NCBI RefSeq assembly: GCF_041345015.1
Contig: NZ_CP166769.1
Location: forward strand, 1,240,001-1,304,000
DNA: 64,000 bases
Reading direction: 5' to 3'
Origin: Bartonella sp. DGB1
GTDB lineage: Bacteria; Pseudomonadota; Alphaproteobacteria; Rhizobiales; Rhizobiaceae
Shown here: positions 56,075-64,000 of the stretch, one piece after another
How positions within the stretch are numbered: the stretch's first letter is position 1
Layout: every line of letters begins with the position of its first letter
Program-made: the position numbers and the translations under genes
The notes under the pieces: generated by a model
Database searches by the model: none
Told to the model about the DNA's origin: nothing
Seen by the model: only the letters and a program-made list of their open reading frames with translations

Positions 56075-56623
56075 TTATCCAATTCTAATAATATCATCAC
56101 CAATAAATTTATAAGGCGGAATATGTAAATTTTCTGACGCTGGACCTGCTCGCACTCTTCCTACACTATCAAATTGAGAATTATGACAAGGACATAACCA
56201 GCCGCCATATTCTCCTGTTTCACCTATTGGTAAACAGCCTAAATGAGTACAGATAGCAATTAATACCAGCCAATTTTCTTTACCCTCTCCTGCACTCCTA
56301 TTAATATCTATTGCCAAACTAGTTACTGGTAAATTTGCATTTCGAGCAAATTTATCCTTTAATATTGAAATATCCACCTTTTTAGCTTCAATTACTTCTT
56401 CAGGTAATCTATTTCTAATAAAAATAGGCTTACCCGCCCATCTAGTTGTTAACGACATGCCCGGGTGAATTTCTGAAACATTTATATCTATAGTTTTATT
56501 ATTTTCTAAAAGACTATTTGGTTGAAATTGTTTAGTAAAAGCTATTGCGATAGCTGTAACACCAACTGCGCCAGCAACCCCTGTCGCCAACTGTAAAAAG
56601 TCACGTTTTTTTTTATCAACCAT
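56075..56623 (-). CDS. petA: Rieske iron-sulfur subunit of the bc1 complex
   Basis: 2Fe-2S subunit of the bc1 complex. The N-terminus has a Tat-like KKKRDFLQLATGVAGAVGVTAIAIAF that stays as the membrane anchor. The cluster ligands are in CTHLGCLP and CPCHNSQFD (Asn where most have Gly). It ends in LHIPPYKFIGDDIIRIG. The ATG at 56623 (MVDKKKRD) is preferred; the TTG at 56632 adds three residues. An A9 run occurs inside the start region. First gene of petABC. Confidence 0.95.
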   Translation of the reverse strand: MVDKKKRDFLQLATGVAGAVGVTAIAIAFTKQFQPNSLLENNKTIDINVSEIHPGMSLTTRWAGKPIFIRNRLPEEVIEAKKVDISILKDKFARNANLPVTSLAIDINRSAGEGKENWLVLIAICTHLGCLPIGETGEYGGWLCPCHNSQFDSVGRVRAGPASENLHIPPYKFIGDDIIRIG

Positions 56624-56698
56624 ATTTACCAAATTATGTTAAAATATTAATATAATTATTATTACAAAAATAAATTTTATTTTCAAGGACACTTTATT

Positions 56699-57163
56699 AT
56701 GTCATTACATATTGTTCTCTTTCAACCAGACATCCCTGGAAACAGTGGTACAATTCTACGTATGGTATCATGTTTAGATTTACAGTTACATATTATTGAA
56801 CCTGCCGGTTTTGATATTTCAGATAAATCTTTTAAAAGAGCGGGGATGGATTATATTGCTAATGCTCATTTAGTTAAACATAAAAGTTGGCAACATTTTT
56901 TACACTGGAAAGAAGAAACTAATAAAAGATTAATTTTACTAACTACCAAATCAGAAACACCCTATAGTGACTTTAATTTTAATGAAGAAGATTTAATTTT
57001 ATTTGGACGAGAATCAGCTGGTGTACCAGAATATGTACATAATAATACTTATGCTAGTTTAACGATTCCTATGAAAAAAGATGCTAGATCCCTAAATTTA
57101 GCTATGGCCGTAGCGATGGTAACAGGTGAAGCTATTAGACAAATAAACTTAATTAAAAACTAA
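56699..57163 (+). CDS. trmL: tRNA (cytidine(34)-2'-O)-methyltransferase
   Basis: SPOUT-class methyltransferase that modifies the wobble ribose in tRNA-Leu. It has VLFQPDIPGNSGTILRM, the knot region LILFGRESAGVPEYVH and SLTIPMKKDARSLNLAMAVAMVTGEAIRQ. 154 residues, the usual size. It is divergent from petA, an arrangement common in Rhizobiales. It converges on rpmA across a shared terminator. Confidence 0.93.
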   Translation: MSLHIVLFQPDIPGNSGTILRMVSCLDLQLHIIEPAGFDISDKSFKRAGMDYIANAHLVKHKSWQHFLHWKEETNKRLILLTTKSETPYSDFNFNEEDLILFGRESAGVPEYVHNNTYASLTIPMKKDARSLNLAMAVAMVTGEAIRQINLIKN

Positions 57164-57227
57164 TTCTTACTTAGTATAAAATATATTACATAAAACAAAT
57201 TATTATTTACTAAAATCCAAAATAATA

Positions 57228-57254
57228 AAAAAGAGGGCATCGCCCTCTTTAAAA
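57228..57254. terminator. Bidirectional terminator between trmL and rpmA
   Basis: agagggc / gccctct stem flanked by A runs on the left and TTTAAAA on the right. It is strongest for the minus strand (rpmA), where a T6 tail follows. Confidence 0.85.
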
Positions 57255-57271
57255 TCATAATATATTATAAT

Positions 57272-57523
57272 TTATGCCTCTATTGAGATAAAACTACGAC
57301 CGTTAGCTTTAACAGAAAAAGCTACCTTACCTTCAACTAAAGCAAATAAAGTATGATCTTTGCCCATACCTACGTTAGTGCCTGGGTGCCATTTAGTACC
57401 ACGTTGACGAACAATAATATTACCTGCCCGCACCATTTCTCCACCAAACTTCTTAACCCCAAGACGTTTAGACTCTGAATCACGACCGTTACGAGACGAA
57501 CCACCAGCTTTTTTATGTGCCAT
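57272..57523 (-). CDS. rpmA: 50S ribosomal protein L27
   Basis: Large-subunit protein whose N-terminal tail reaches the peptidyl-transferase centre. The start [28 protein letters not shown] is the family signature, followed by [26 protein letters not shown]. 83 residues, complete. It lies 87 bases after rplU on the same strand, as in nearly all bacteria. Confidence 0.97.
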   Translation of the reverse strand: MAHKKAGGSSRNGRDSESKRLGVKKFGGEMVRAGNIIVRQRGTKWHPGTNVGMGKDHTLFALVEGKVAFSVKANGRSFISIEA

Positions 57524-57610
57524 TTTTTAAATCCTTCAATTATAGCAAATCAGATATTAACCTAATATATTAGAATCCTAATAATAAGATATCTATTTAT
57601 GCTCTATATA

Positions 57611-57925
57611 TTAACCTACAACTAACTCACGGATACGTACAACAGTAAGATGCTGACGATGCCCACGGGTACGTTTAGAATTTTGACGGCGACGCTTTTT
57701 GAAAGCAATAACTTTTTTAGCCCGTGTTTGCTCTACTAATTCAGCAATAACTTTTGCTCCACTAACAAAAGGAGCTCCTATATTAATATTTTCTCCAGAA
57801 CCTATAGCAAGGACCTCAGAAAATGTAACCTCATTACCTGATTCTACATGTAATTTTTCAACACGTAACACATCATTTACAGCAACTTTATATTGCTTAC
57901 CACCAGTTTTGATGACTGCGAACAT
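57611..57925 (-). CDS. rplU: 50S ribosomal protein L21
   Basis: Large-subunit protein binding 23S r[28 protein letters not shown] and [28 protein letters not shown] are diagnostic. The ATG at 57925 has an ideal ggag Shine-Dalgarno; the in-frame start at 57967 would add 14 unconserved residues and is rejected. 104 residues. It forms the rplU-rpmA operon ending at the terminator at 57228. Confidence 0.97.
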   Translation of the reverse strand: MFAVIKTGGKQYKVAVNDVLRVEKLHVESGNEVTFSEVLAIGSGENINIGAPFVSGAKVIAELVEQTRAKKVIAFKKRRRQNSKRTRGHRQHLTVVRIRELVVG

Positions 57926-58065
57926 TTTTTTCTCCGTTCTAACACTGTCTTTCACTAATGAAGACATCTTTTTTTCAGTCGATTAACATATATAATTTAT
58001 ATTTATCCGCAATTTCTACGAAATTTTAATTATTTTGTCAATAGATTTAATTATTAAAGCTAAAT

Positions 58066-58734
58066 TTAACATTCAGATTGCAATAATTTGATTGTTCTAT
58101 ATTTACCACTTTCACCTGGGAACTCTTTTAATATTGAATTTATTAAACATTTATAAACCTCACCCAGATTATTACTCTTATCTACATTTACAGCTACACC
58201 ACGATAAATTTCTTGCTTATTACCATTAGCTTTCAAAATAGATAAAACTAAACTACGTTCGTATAACATATAATAATGAGTTTCATAACCTACAAATATT
58301 TGCTTATTAAGCTCATTATGTGTGTCCTTACGCACTTTTAACTCATTCTTACCAAGATATTGTTCATTCTCTTTAGTAGATCCAGAAAGGCTTACTCTTT
58401 CATTGACATATAAAGGCTTTTTATAACTATATTTGGTACCAGCATCTATGTGATACTTAAACTTTACTATATAATCAGCATTTTTTGCATTATTTACCAC
58501 TATATAACCTGCATCATAAAAGGCCTGCTTAATGATATTATCTTGGTGTTGCAATACAATATCATTTGCTACGCCCAGTACTGAACTAACCGGCATAATA
58601 TAAAATTTATCGCTAGCTTTAAATTCAGCAACGCTAGAATAACTGGATATTTTCGCATTGAATACTGGCGCACAAGACACTAACAATAATGTAGAAAATA
58701 ATATAAAACAATATTTAACAAACCGAATCTTCAT
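58066..58734 (-). CDS. Putative lipoprotein of unknown function
   Basis: The signal peptide ends in the lipobox LLLVSC (Cys about residue 21), so the protein is likely anchored to a membrane. The mature part resembles DUF4136-like lipoproteins in plan: FYIMPVSSVLG, DIVLQHQDNIIKQAFYDAGY and DADYIVKF-like (here NADYIVKF). The match is by pattern only. The ATG at 58734 overlaps the end of the nfeD-like gene by about 20 bases, which suggests coupling. 222 residues. Confidence 0.65.
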   Translation of the reverse strand: MKIRFVKYCFILFSTLLLVSCAPVFNAKISSYSSVAEFKASDKFYIMPVSSVLGVANDIVLQHQDNIIKQAFYDAGYIVVNNAKNADYIVKFKYHIDAGTKYSYKKPLYVNERVSLSGSTKENEQYLGKNELKVRKDTHNELNKQIFVGYETHYYMLYERSLVLSILKANGNKQEIYRGVAVNVDKSNNLGEVYKCLINSILKEFPGESGKYRTIKLLQSEC

Positions 58735-59170
58735 TGTCATTCTTCACTATTAAAGTTGCTCCATCTATAGCGATAACAATTACCTTATCACCTTTTTGAA
58801 GACAGTTTTTACTATATATACGCCAACTTGTATCAGCTAGCTGCATACGACTATAACCTGATTGACTATCAGCAGAAACTATTCCTCTAACTCCAATAAG
58901 CTCTTTATCTTTTTGATTAAATAATTTTATTCTTCTAGCAGCTCTATTATTTGACCAAATATAGAAAATTATTACAAAGGAAATTACCAATATCAAAAAT
59001 ATAAAGAAAATTGTTGTAGCTGTTAAATTAGGGAATAAAGATATTATACCAGCCATAACGAAAGCACTAACAGCCACCACTGTCGCATAACCAGCTGCTC
59101 CTAGCAATTCTAAAGCCCCAAAGATAAGACCTAATAAAATCCAAAAGTAAATCCCTGTAAAACCTATCAT
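58715..59170 (-). CDS. NfeD-family membrane protein
   Basis: Short NfeD protein, 151 residues, with two or three membrane helices (IYFWILLGLIFGALELLG; ATVVAVSAFVMAGIISLF; FFIFLILVISFVIIFYIW) and a C-terminal OB-fold (LIGVRGIVSADSQSGYSRMQLADTSWRIY). NfeD proteins pair with stomatin/prohibitin-like proteins. Here the stomatin gene starts 25 bases upstream on the same strand, the standard pairing. Confidence 0.9.
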   Translation of the reverse strand: MIGFTGIYFWILLGLIFGALELLGAAGYATVVAVSAFVMAGIISLFPNLTATTIFFIFLILVISFVIIFYIWSNNRAARRIKLFNQKDKELIGVRGIVSADSQSGYSRMQLADTSWRIYSKNCLQKGDKVIVIAIDGATLIVKNDNEDSVC

Positions 59171-59194
59171 TTTTTGACCTTAGAATAATTGTTA

Positions 59195-60163
59195 TTATCT
59201 ATTAGACCTACTATTAGGTACAGCTAATCCTGATTTACTAGCATTATCAGAATCATTTCCAGTAAAAGGAGAAGTATTTTTATTTAATAATTCGGTTATT
59301 CCACCTATAGAGCCAATTAAAGAACTAGCTTCCAATGGCATCATAATAATTTTACTATTTTTCGCTGCACCTATATTCATCAGCGCCTCGGTATATTTTT
59401 GCGCGATAAAATAATTAATTGCTTGAGTATCACCAGCACTTATGGAGGAAGAAACCATATCTACAGCCTTAGCTTCTGCTGCGGCTTCTCTTTCTCTTGC
59501 TTCAGCTTGTAAGAAAGCAGACTCTCTTTCACCTTCAGCTTTTAATATTTGCGACTGTTTTTCACCTTCAGCACGTAATATTGCAGCTTGCCTTACTCCT
59601 TCAGCTTCTAAGATATCAGCGCGTTTAGTACGTTCAGCTTTCATTTGTGCATTCATAGCATTTATTAGCTCTTCTGGAGGTCGTACATCTTTAATTTCTA
59701 TACGTGTAATTTTAACCCCCCAAGGGCTAGTAGCAGCATCTACTACGTGTAATAATCTATTATTAATAGAATCACGTTGTGATAACATTTCATCTAATTC
59801 CATTGAGCCTAACACAGTACGAATATTAGTCATAGTAAGATTAATCACTGATAACTCTAAGTTACTTACTTCATAAGCTGCTCTTACTGGATCTATAATT
59901 TGAATAAAACAAACGCCATCAATAGTCACATTAGCATTATCTTTTGAGATAACCTCTTGAGAAGGTATATCTAAGACTCTTTCCATGACATTTAACTTAC
60001 GACCAATGATATCAATGAATGGCACTAAAATATGCAACCCTGGATGTAAAGTACGAGTATATTTACCAAAACGCTCCACGGTATATTGATACCCTTGCGG
60101 GACTGTTTTAATTGACAATACTGCTAAAACAAAAATCACACCTAATAAAATATAAATAATCAT
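59195..60163 (-). CDS. Stomatin/prohibitin-family (SPFH) protein, QmcA-like
   Basis: Membrane microdomain protein that oligomerises at the inner membrane. N-terminal anchor [21 protein letters not shown]/Band-7 domain ([31 protein letters not shown]), then the Ala/Glu-rich coiled coil with repeats of EGExxxxILKAEGE, and a C-terminal [18 protein letters not shown] segment. 322 residues, complete. It is first in an SPFH-nfeD-lipoprotein unit. Its partner is probably the NfeD protein downstream. Confidence 0.92.
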   Translation of the reverse strand: MIIYILLGVIFVLAVLSIKTVPQGYQYTVERFGKYTRTLHPGLHILVPFIDIIGRKLNVMERVLDIPSQEVISKDNANVTIDGVCFIQIIDPVRAAYEVSNLELSVINLTMTNIRTVLGSMELDEMLSQRDSINNRLLHVVDAATSPWGVKITRIEIKDVRPPEELINAMNAQMKAERTKRADILEAEGVRQAAILRAEGEKQSQILKAEGERESAFLQAEAREREAAAEAKAVDMVSSSISAGDTQAINYFIAQKYTEALMNIGAAKNSKIIMMPLEASSLIGSIGGITELLNKNTSPFTGNDSDNASKSGLAVPNSRSNR

Positions 60164-60418
60164 CTGTATCTCCTTACATCACAAATATGATGCAATATAC
60201 ATAACTAAAAGTCAATAGTTTAAAGGAAAGCTTATTATAATAATCATCTTATAACACAAGGCTCCTATGATAATTATGAAATATCTAAAAAACAAATATA
60301 ACTATTAGCTAAGGTAATGATATAATATCGTATATTACGCGAACAATGTTAAATAAAATAACAAATAAATATTAAGAGTAGCTGCAGCTACATTAAGTAT
60401 AGATGAAATACACTAAAA

Positions 60419-60494
<76 letters not shown>

Positions 60495-60569
60495 TATAGT
60501 TAACGTTTAAAACAACTTAATATTTTTTTCAACTATCAAACTGATAATATAATAAATATAAACAATTTA

Positions 60570-60956
60570 TTATAAATCTTCATCCAAACTGTCAGTTATT
60601 ACTAGATCTGACATATCATCATCTTCATCTTCTACTGTTAAAAATGCATGATCCGCAGTATCAGCATCATGTAGTGTAGCCTCATCTAAGTCTGACATAT
60701 CATCTAATTCTTTATCAACTATTTCCGTATCTTCTAAGGAGATAAAATCTGTTTTTTCCAAGACTGTATCAAGTTCTTCACCTATATCATCTTCCTCAGC
60801 TAATACTTCTGGCATCACTTCAAAATAAGACAAAGGATAAGAAATACCTGTGTATGGAGACACAACCGGATCTCTATTTAAATCATAAAATTTTTTACCT
60901 GTTTCTGGATCAATTCTTTTAGTACCTAAATCTGATCGTGACACGATATACCTCAT
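60570..60956 (-). CDS. FYDLN acid protein (TIGR02300 family)
   Basis: Small acidic protein of unknown role, conserved in alphaproteobacteria. The N-terminal signature is LGTKRIDPETGKKFYDLNRDPVVSPYTGISYPLSYFE, and the remainder is a low-complexity Asp/Glu tail. The first residues (MRYIVSRSDLG) differ from the usual short MAKxELG start. 128 residues. It is divergent from aroA, which matches the Rhizobiales order FYDLN - aroA - cmk - rpsA. Confidence 0.9.
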   Translation of the reverse strand: MRYIVSRSDLGTKRIDPETGKKFYDLNRDPVVSPYTGISYPLSYFEVMPEVLAEEDDIGEELDTVLEKTDFISLEDTEIVDKELDDMSDLDEATLHDADTADHAFLTVEDEDDDMSDLVITDSLDEDL

Positions 60957-61076
60957 TTAACTTCAAAAAATACAGTGTTATTAAGGATAACCATTGTATC
61001 TGTCAAGTAAAATTATATTTTAAAATAAATTGTTTTTGCATTATCCCCTAATTAGCATTATAAAAGCTATAAATAT

Positions 61077-62429
61077 ATGGAAAATGCTATGCCTGCTTTA
61101 ATTTCTAAATTTACCCCGACAATAAATGGCTCTTTACATTTATTAGGAGACAAATCACTATCTCATCGCGCTATAATTTTATCCTCTTTAGCTACCGGCG
61201 AAAGTATCATTGAAAATCTATTAGAATCTGATGATATTTTAAACACTATTAAAGCATTAAAAAATCTTGGAGCTATTATATATAAAGAGAACTTTAAGTG
61301 GCATGTAAAAGGCACGGGAAACGGTTGTTTACTAGAAAGCACCAAATCTCTAGACTGTGGTAATAGTGGTACATCTTTACGCTTACTAATGGGTTTAGTT
61401 AGCTCATATGATATAACAACAAGTTTTTATGGTGATATTTCATTATCAAGACGCCCTTTAAAACAAACATTAATTCCTCTAAAAGAAATGGGAGCACAAA
61501 TTTACCCAATTGAACAAACTCATTTACCTATAACTATTAAAGGATCTTTTACTAATGCACCTATATGCTATAAATTACCAACTGCATCAGCACAAATAAA
61601 ATCAGCAATATTATTAGCCGCCCTCAACGTAGCTGGAATAACCACAGTTATCGAACCTATTAAAACTCGAGATCACACCGAAATAATGCTAAAAGAATTT
61701 GGCGCTAATATTGAAATTAAGCTTAATGAAAATAATGAACGAGAAATAAAAATACAAGGACAAACCAAATTAACCCCACAAAATATAACTATTGCGGGTG
61801 ATATTTCTTCTGCTGCCTTTTTAATTGTTGCTGCAATAATTGTGCCTAAAGCTAAATTATTATTAAAAAATATTTTAATTAATGAAACAAGAATCGGATT
61901 TATTAAAATTTTACAAGAAATGGGCGCAAAAATAACTTTACAAAATATAGCTATAAAACATGGAGAAAAAATCGGCGACATCTATGTGGAAAATTCTGAG
62001 TTAACCGGTATAACAGTCGACAGTAGCTGGTTACCCTATACAATTGATGAATATCCTATTTTAGCTATAGCAGCATCTATGGCTAAAGGTAACAGTCAAT
62101 TTCTAGGCATTCAAAGGCTACAATATAAAGAATCTAATAGAATAAAATCATTAGAACAAGGTTTGAATATTTGCAATATAAAGTGTGAAGCAACTGAAGA
62201 TTCGCTTAAAATTTATGGTATAGATACTAAAGTTAATAACAAAACTCCAAATTTTTATGAGATAGATAGTAATAATGATCACCGTATAGCTATGAGTTTT
62301 TTAATTTTAGGTCTTGCCATGAATACACCGATAAAAGTAACTAATACTGGAATAATAAAAACCAGTTTCCCTGATTTTTTAACTCTTATGCAAAAAATAG
62401 GAGCCAATATATATGAAGCTCAAACATAA
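61077..62429 (+). CDS. aroA: 3-phosphoshikimate 1-carboxyvinyltransferase (EPSP synthase)
   Basis: Sixth step of the shikimate pathway: adds enolpyruvyl from PEP to shikimate-3-phosphate. It shows GDKSLSHRAIILSSLATGES, the PEP-loop LDCGNSGTSLRLL, SRRPLKQTLIPL, the class II motifs LPTASAQIKSAILLAAL and RDHTE, and NDHRIAMSF. 450 residues, complete. The ATG at 61077 is used; the Met at 61089 (MPAL) is possible. It overlaps cmk by 17 bases, so the two are translationally coupled. Confidence 0.95.
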   Translation: MENAMPALISKFTPTINGSLHLLGDKSLSHRAIILSSLATGESIIENLLESDDILNTIKALKNLGAIIYKENFKWHVKGTGNGCLLESTKSLDCGNSGTSLRLLMGLVSSYDITTSFYGDISLSRRPLKQTLIPLKEMGAQIYPIEQTHLPITIKGSFTNAPICYKLPTASAQIKSAILLAALNVAGITTVIEPIKTRDHTEIMLKEFGANIEIKLNENNEREIKIQGQTKLTPQNITIAGDISSAAFLIVAAIIVPKAKLLLKNILINETRIGFIKILQEMGAKITLQNIAIKHGEKIGDIYVENSELTGITVDSSWLPYTIDEYPILAIAASMAKGNSQFLGIQRLQYKESNRIKSLEQGLNICNIKCEATEDSLKIYGIDTKVNNKTPNFYEIDSNNDHRIAMSFLILGLAMNTPIKVTNTGIIKTSFPDFLTLMQKIGANIYEAQT

Positions 62430-63069
62430 AAACTTAATTATTACTATAGATGGCCCGGCCGCGTCTGGTAAAGGGACTTTAGCACGAAATATTGCTTGTC
62501 ACTATGAATTAACTCACTTAGATACTGGATTAATTTACCGTCAGCTCGCATATCAGATGATAATTAATAACTGTAACTTTAATGATGAAGATGAAGCCGC
62601 AAAGCAAGCTATCTATGTAGATTTTAACGACTTTGATAAAGACAAACTAAAAGCTTATGAAATTAGCAAAATATCTTCTATTGTAGCCGCCTTTCCTAAA
62701 GTCAGAGCAATTTTACTAAAAAAACAACAAGACTTTATTAAACTGCATCAAGAAAACGGAATAATCTTAGACGGCAGAGATACCGGCACCATAATATGCC
62801 CTACAGCCCCGTTAAAATTTTTTATAACCGCAGACATTAATGAAAGAGCCAAACGCCGATTTAACGAATTAAAACCAGGCAATAATAAAATAACATTCGC
62901 TGAGATATTAAAATCATTGCAAGAAAGAGATGAACGTGATAAAAACCGTAAATATGCCCCGTTAAAAAAAGCTGACGATGCTATGTTGCTTGATACAACG
63001 GAAGCAGATATTAATACACTCTTTACAGAAGTGAAAAAAATCATTGACCTTTACTTAAGTCAAGGTTAA
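62413..63069 (+). CDS. cmk: Cytidylate kinase
   Basis: Phosphorylates CMP and dCMP. P-loop IDGPAASGKGTLARNIA (residues about 11-27), LDTGLIYRQLAY, LDGRDTGTIICPTAPLKFFITA and the lid ERDERDKNRKYAPLKKADDAMLLDTT. 218 residues. It lies between aroA and rpsA as expected, starting within the aroA end. Confidence 0.96.
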   Translation: MKLKHKNLIITIDGPAASGKGTLARNIACHYELTHLDTGLIYRQLAYQMIINNCNFNDEDEAAKQAIYVDFNDFDKDKLKAYEISKISSIVAAFPKVRAILLKKQQDFIKLHQENGIILDGRDTGTIICPTAPLKFFITADINERAKRRFNELKPGNNKITFAEILKSLQERDERDKNRKYAPLKKADDAMLLDTTEADINTLFTEVKKIIDLYLSQG

Positions 63070-63166
63070 ATATAAACTGCAGATAGGTCATGCGTCTTTA
63101 CGCCTATTTGTGCCGATTAATCAACAAGACGTAAGCTATTATAATTAATAGCTTTTAGGAGTATAT

Positions 63167-64000
63167 ATGTCCAGCTATAATCCAACCAATGAAGACTTTG
63201 CTGCTCTTCTTGAAGAATCATTCAAAAAACAAGACCTAAATGAAGGCTCTATCGTAAAAGGTCGTGTTGTCGCTATAGAAAAAGATTTTGTTATCATTGA
63301 TGCCGGTCTAAAAGTAGAGGGTCGTGTTCCTCTTAAAGAATTTAGTGAAGCACCTATTTCCGTAGGCGATGAAGTAGATGTATACGTCGAACGCATAGAA
63401 AATGCCGTCGGAGAAGCCGTATTATCACGTGAAAAAGCACGCCGTGAAGAGAGCTGGTTTAGACTTGAAGAGAAATTTAAAAAACATGAAAGAGTTGAAG
63501 GTACCATATTTAACCAAGTTAAAGGTGGCTTTACAGTTGACCTTGATGGTGCTATCGCTTTCCTTCCTCGTAGTCAAGTAGATATTCGTCCGATCCGTGA
63601 TACATCTGTACTTTTAAATGTATTACAACCTTTTGAAATTTTAAAAATGGATCGCCGTAGAGGTAATATAGTTGTTTCTAGACGCTCCGTCTTAGAAGAG
63701 AGTCGCGCTGAACAAAGATATGAAATTGTACAAAATTTAGAAGAAAACCAAATTGTTACAGGTGTGGTTAAAAATATCACAGATTACGGTGCATTCATTG
63801 ATTTAGGGGGCATTGATGGTCTATTACATGTTACCGACATTGCTTGGCGTCGTGTGAACCATCCTTCTGAAGTTTTAACTATAGGTCAATCTGTACAAGT
63901 TCAAATAGTTCGTATCAATCAAGAAACTCACCGTATCTCATTAGGTATGAAGCAACTTGAACAAGATCCATGGCAAGGTATTGAAGAAAGATATCCTATA
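63167..64000 (+). CDS. rpsA: 30S ribosomal protein S1 (3' end outside window)
   Basis: mRNA-binding S1 protein, 278 codons visible and open at the right edge. N-terminal MSSYNPTNEDFAALLEESF, then S1 domains: GSIVKGRVVAIEKDFVIIDAGLKVEGRVPLKEF (domain 1), KVEGTIFNQVKGGFTVDLDGAIAFLPRSQVD-like (domain 2), and the highly conserved VTGVVKNITDYGAFIDLGGIDGLLHVTDIAW (domain 3). A taggag Shine-Dalgarno precedes the ATG. The leader (63080-63105) has a small hairpin around gcgtctttacgc. Confidence 0.97.
   Translation, partial: MSSYNPTNEDFAALLEESFKKQDLNEGSIVKGRVVAIEKDFVIIDAGLKVEGRVPLKEFSEAPISVGDEVDVYVERIENAVGEAVLSREKARREESWFRLEEKFKKHERVEGTIFNQVKGGFTVDLDGAIAFLPRSQVDIRPIRDTSVLLNVLQPFEILKMDRRRGNIVVSRRSVLEESRAEQRYEIVQNLEENQIVTGVVKNITDYGAFIDLGGIDGLLHVTDIAWRRVNHPSEVLTIGQSVQVQIVRINQETHRISLGMKQLEQDPWQGIEERYPI

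Noticed and set aside
56602-56623. A9 run at the start of petA as another frameshift
   Set aside because: The reading frame through the run is open and gives the expected KKKRDF Tat-like start, so no break is present.

Overview
The window is a strongly AT-rich stretch of an alphaproteobacterial chromosome, most likely Hyphomicrobiales (Rhizobiales) and close in gene content to Bartonella or a related host-associated lineage. The evidence is the CtrA/ChpT cell-cycle pair, two Omp2b-type alphaproteobacterial porins, the ccmI-ccmE-ccmF-ccmH (cycHJKL) cluster, a glutaminase domain of the Rhizobiales TrpE(G) type, the order FYDLN-protein - aroA - cmk - rpsA, and BadA/YadA-like trimeric autotransporter adhesins. 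The taxon is inferred from gene content only.

Layout. (1) 1-21.5 kb holds two giant adhesin loci in tandem. The first runs off the left edge and ends at 10745; the second spans 10918-21484. Both are built from near-identical head/neck cassettes (units of about 534, 580, 606 and 663 bp) and end in a YadA membrane anchor. Both are cut into several ORFs by small indels, many in poly-A runs. (2) 21.6-27.4 kb holds a HerA-like ATPase, rplY, a CCA-adding enzyme, an unknown protein in two overlapping ORFs, and ychF. (3) 27.4-32.6 kb is a run of genes that are each recognisable over full length but carry one or two frameshifts: pth, a metallophosphoesterase, a cation-efflux transporter, a TrpG/PabA-type glutaminase, choX and choW. 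choV follows intact. An unidentified minus-strand RNA with a terminator lies between the glutaminase and choX. (4) 33.9-39.3 kb has an ArsR-type regulator, mnmA, ctrA and chpT (convergent), a coiled-coil membrane protein, a purine permease and tRNA-Met. (5) 39.3-41.7 kb is a gene-poor, probably eroded segment with one MATE-like transporter, bounded by tRNA-Met and tRNA-Ser. (6) 41.8-44.5 kb has two porins; the second has a hairpin over its Shine-Dalgarno. (7) 44.6-53.9 kb has etfQO, a divergent uracil-DNA glycosylase homologue, a PleC-like PAS kinase, the cytochrome c maturation genes and apt. (8) 54.1-64 kb has petABC, trmL, rpmA/rplU, a lipoprotein, an nfeD/stomatin pair, tRNA-Ala, the FYDLN protein, aroA, cmk and the start of rpsA.

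How the genes fit together. The bc1 complex (petABC), c-type cytochrome maturation and EtfQO describe an aerobic ubiquinone respiratory chain. CtrA, ChpT and a PleC-like kinase belong to one alphaproteobacterial cell-cycle phosphorelay. ChoXWV imports choline. Adhesins and porins form the host-facing surface.

The most notable signal is the asymmetric distribution of frameshifts: about sixteen inferred events left of 32.6 kb and none that I could find in the right half. The frame is restored each time, and the normally essential gene pth carries two of them. Three explanations remain open: assembly or basecalling error, slippage (contingency) tracts, or recent decay.
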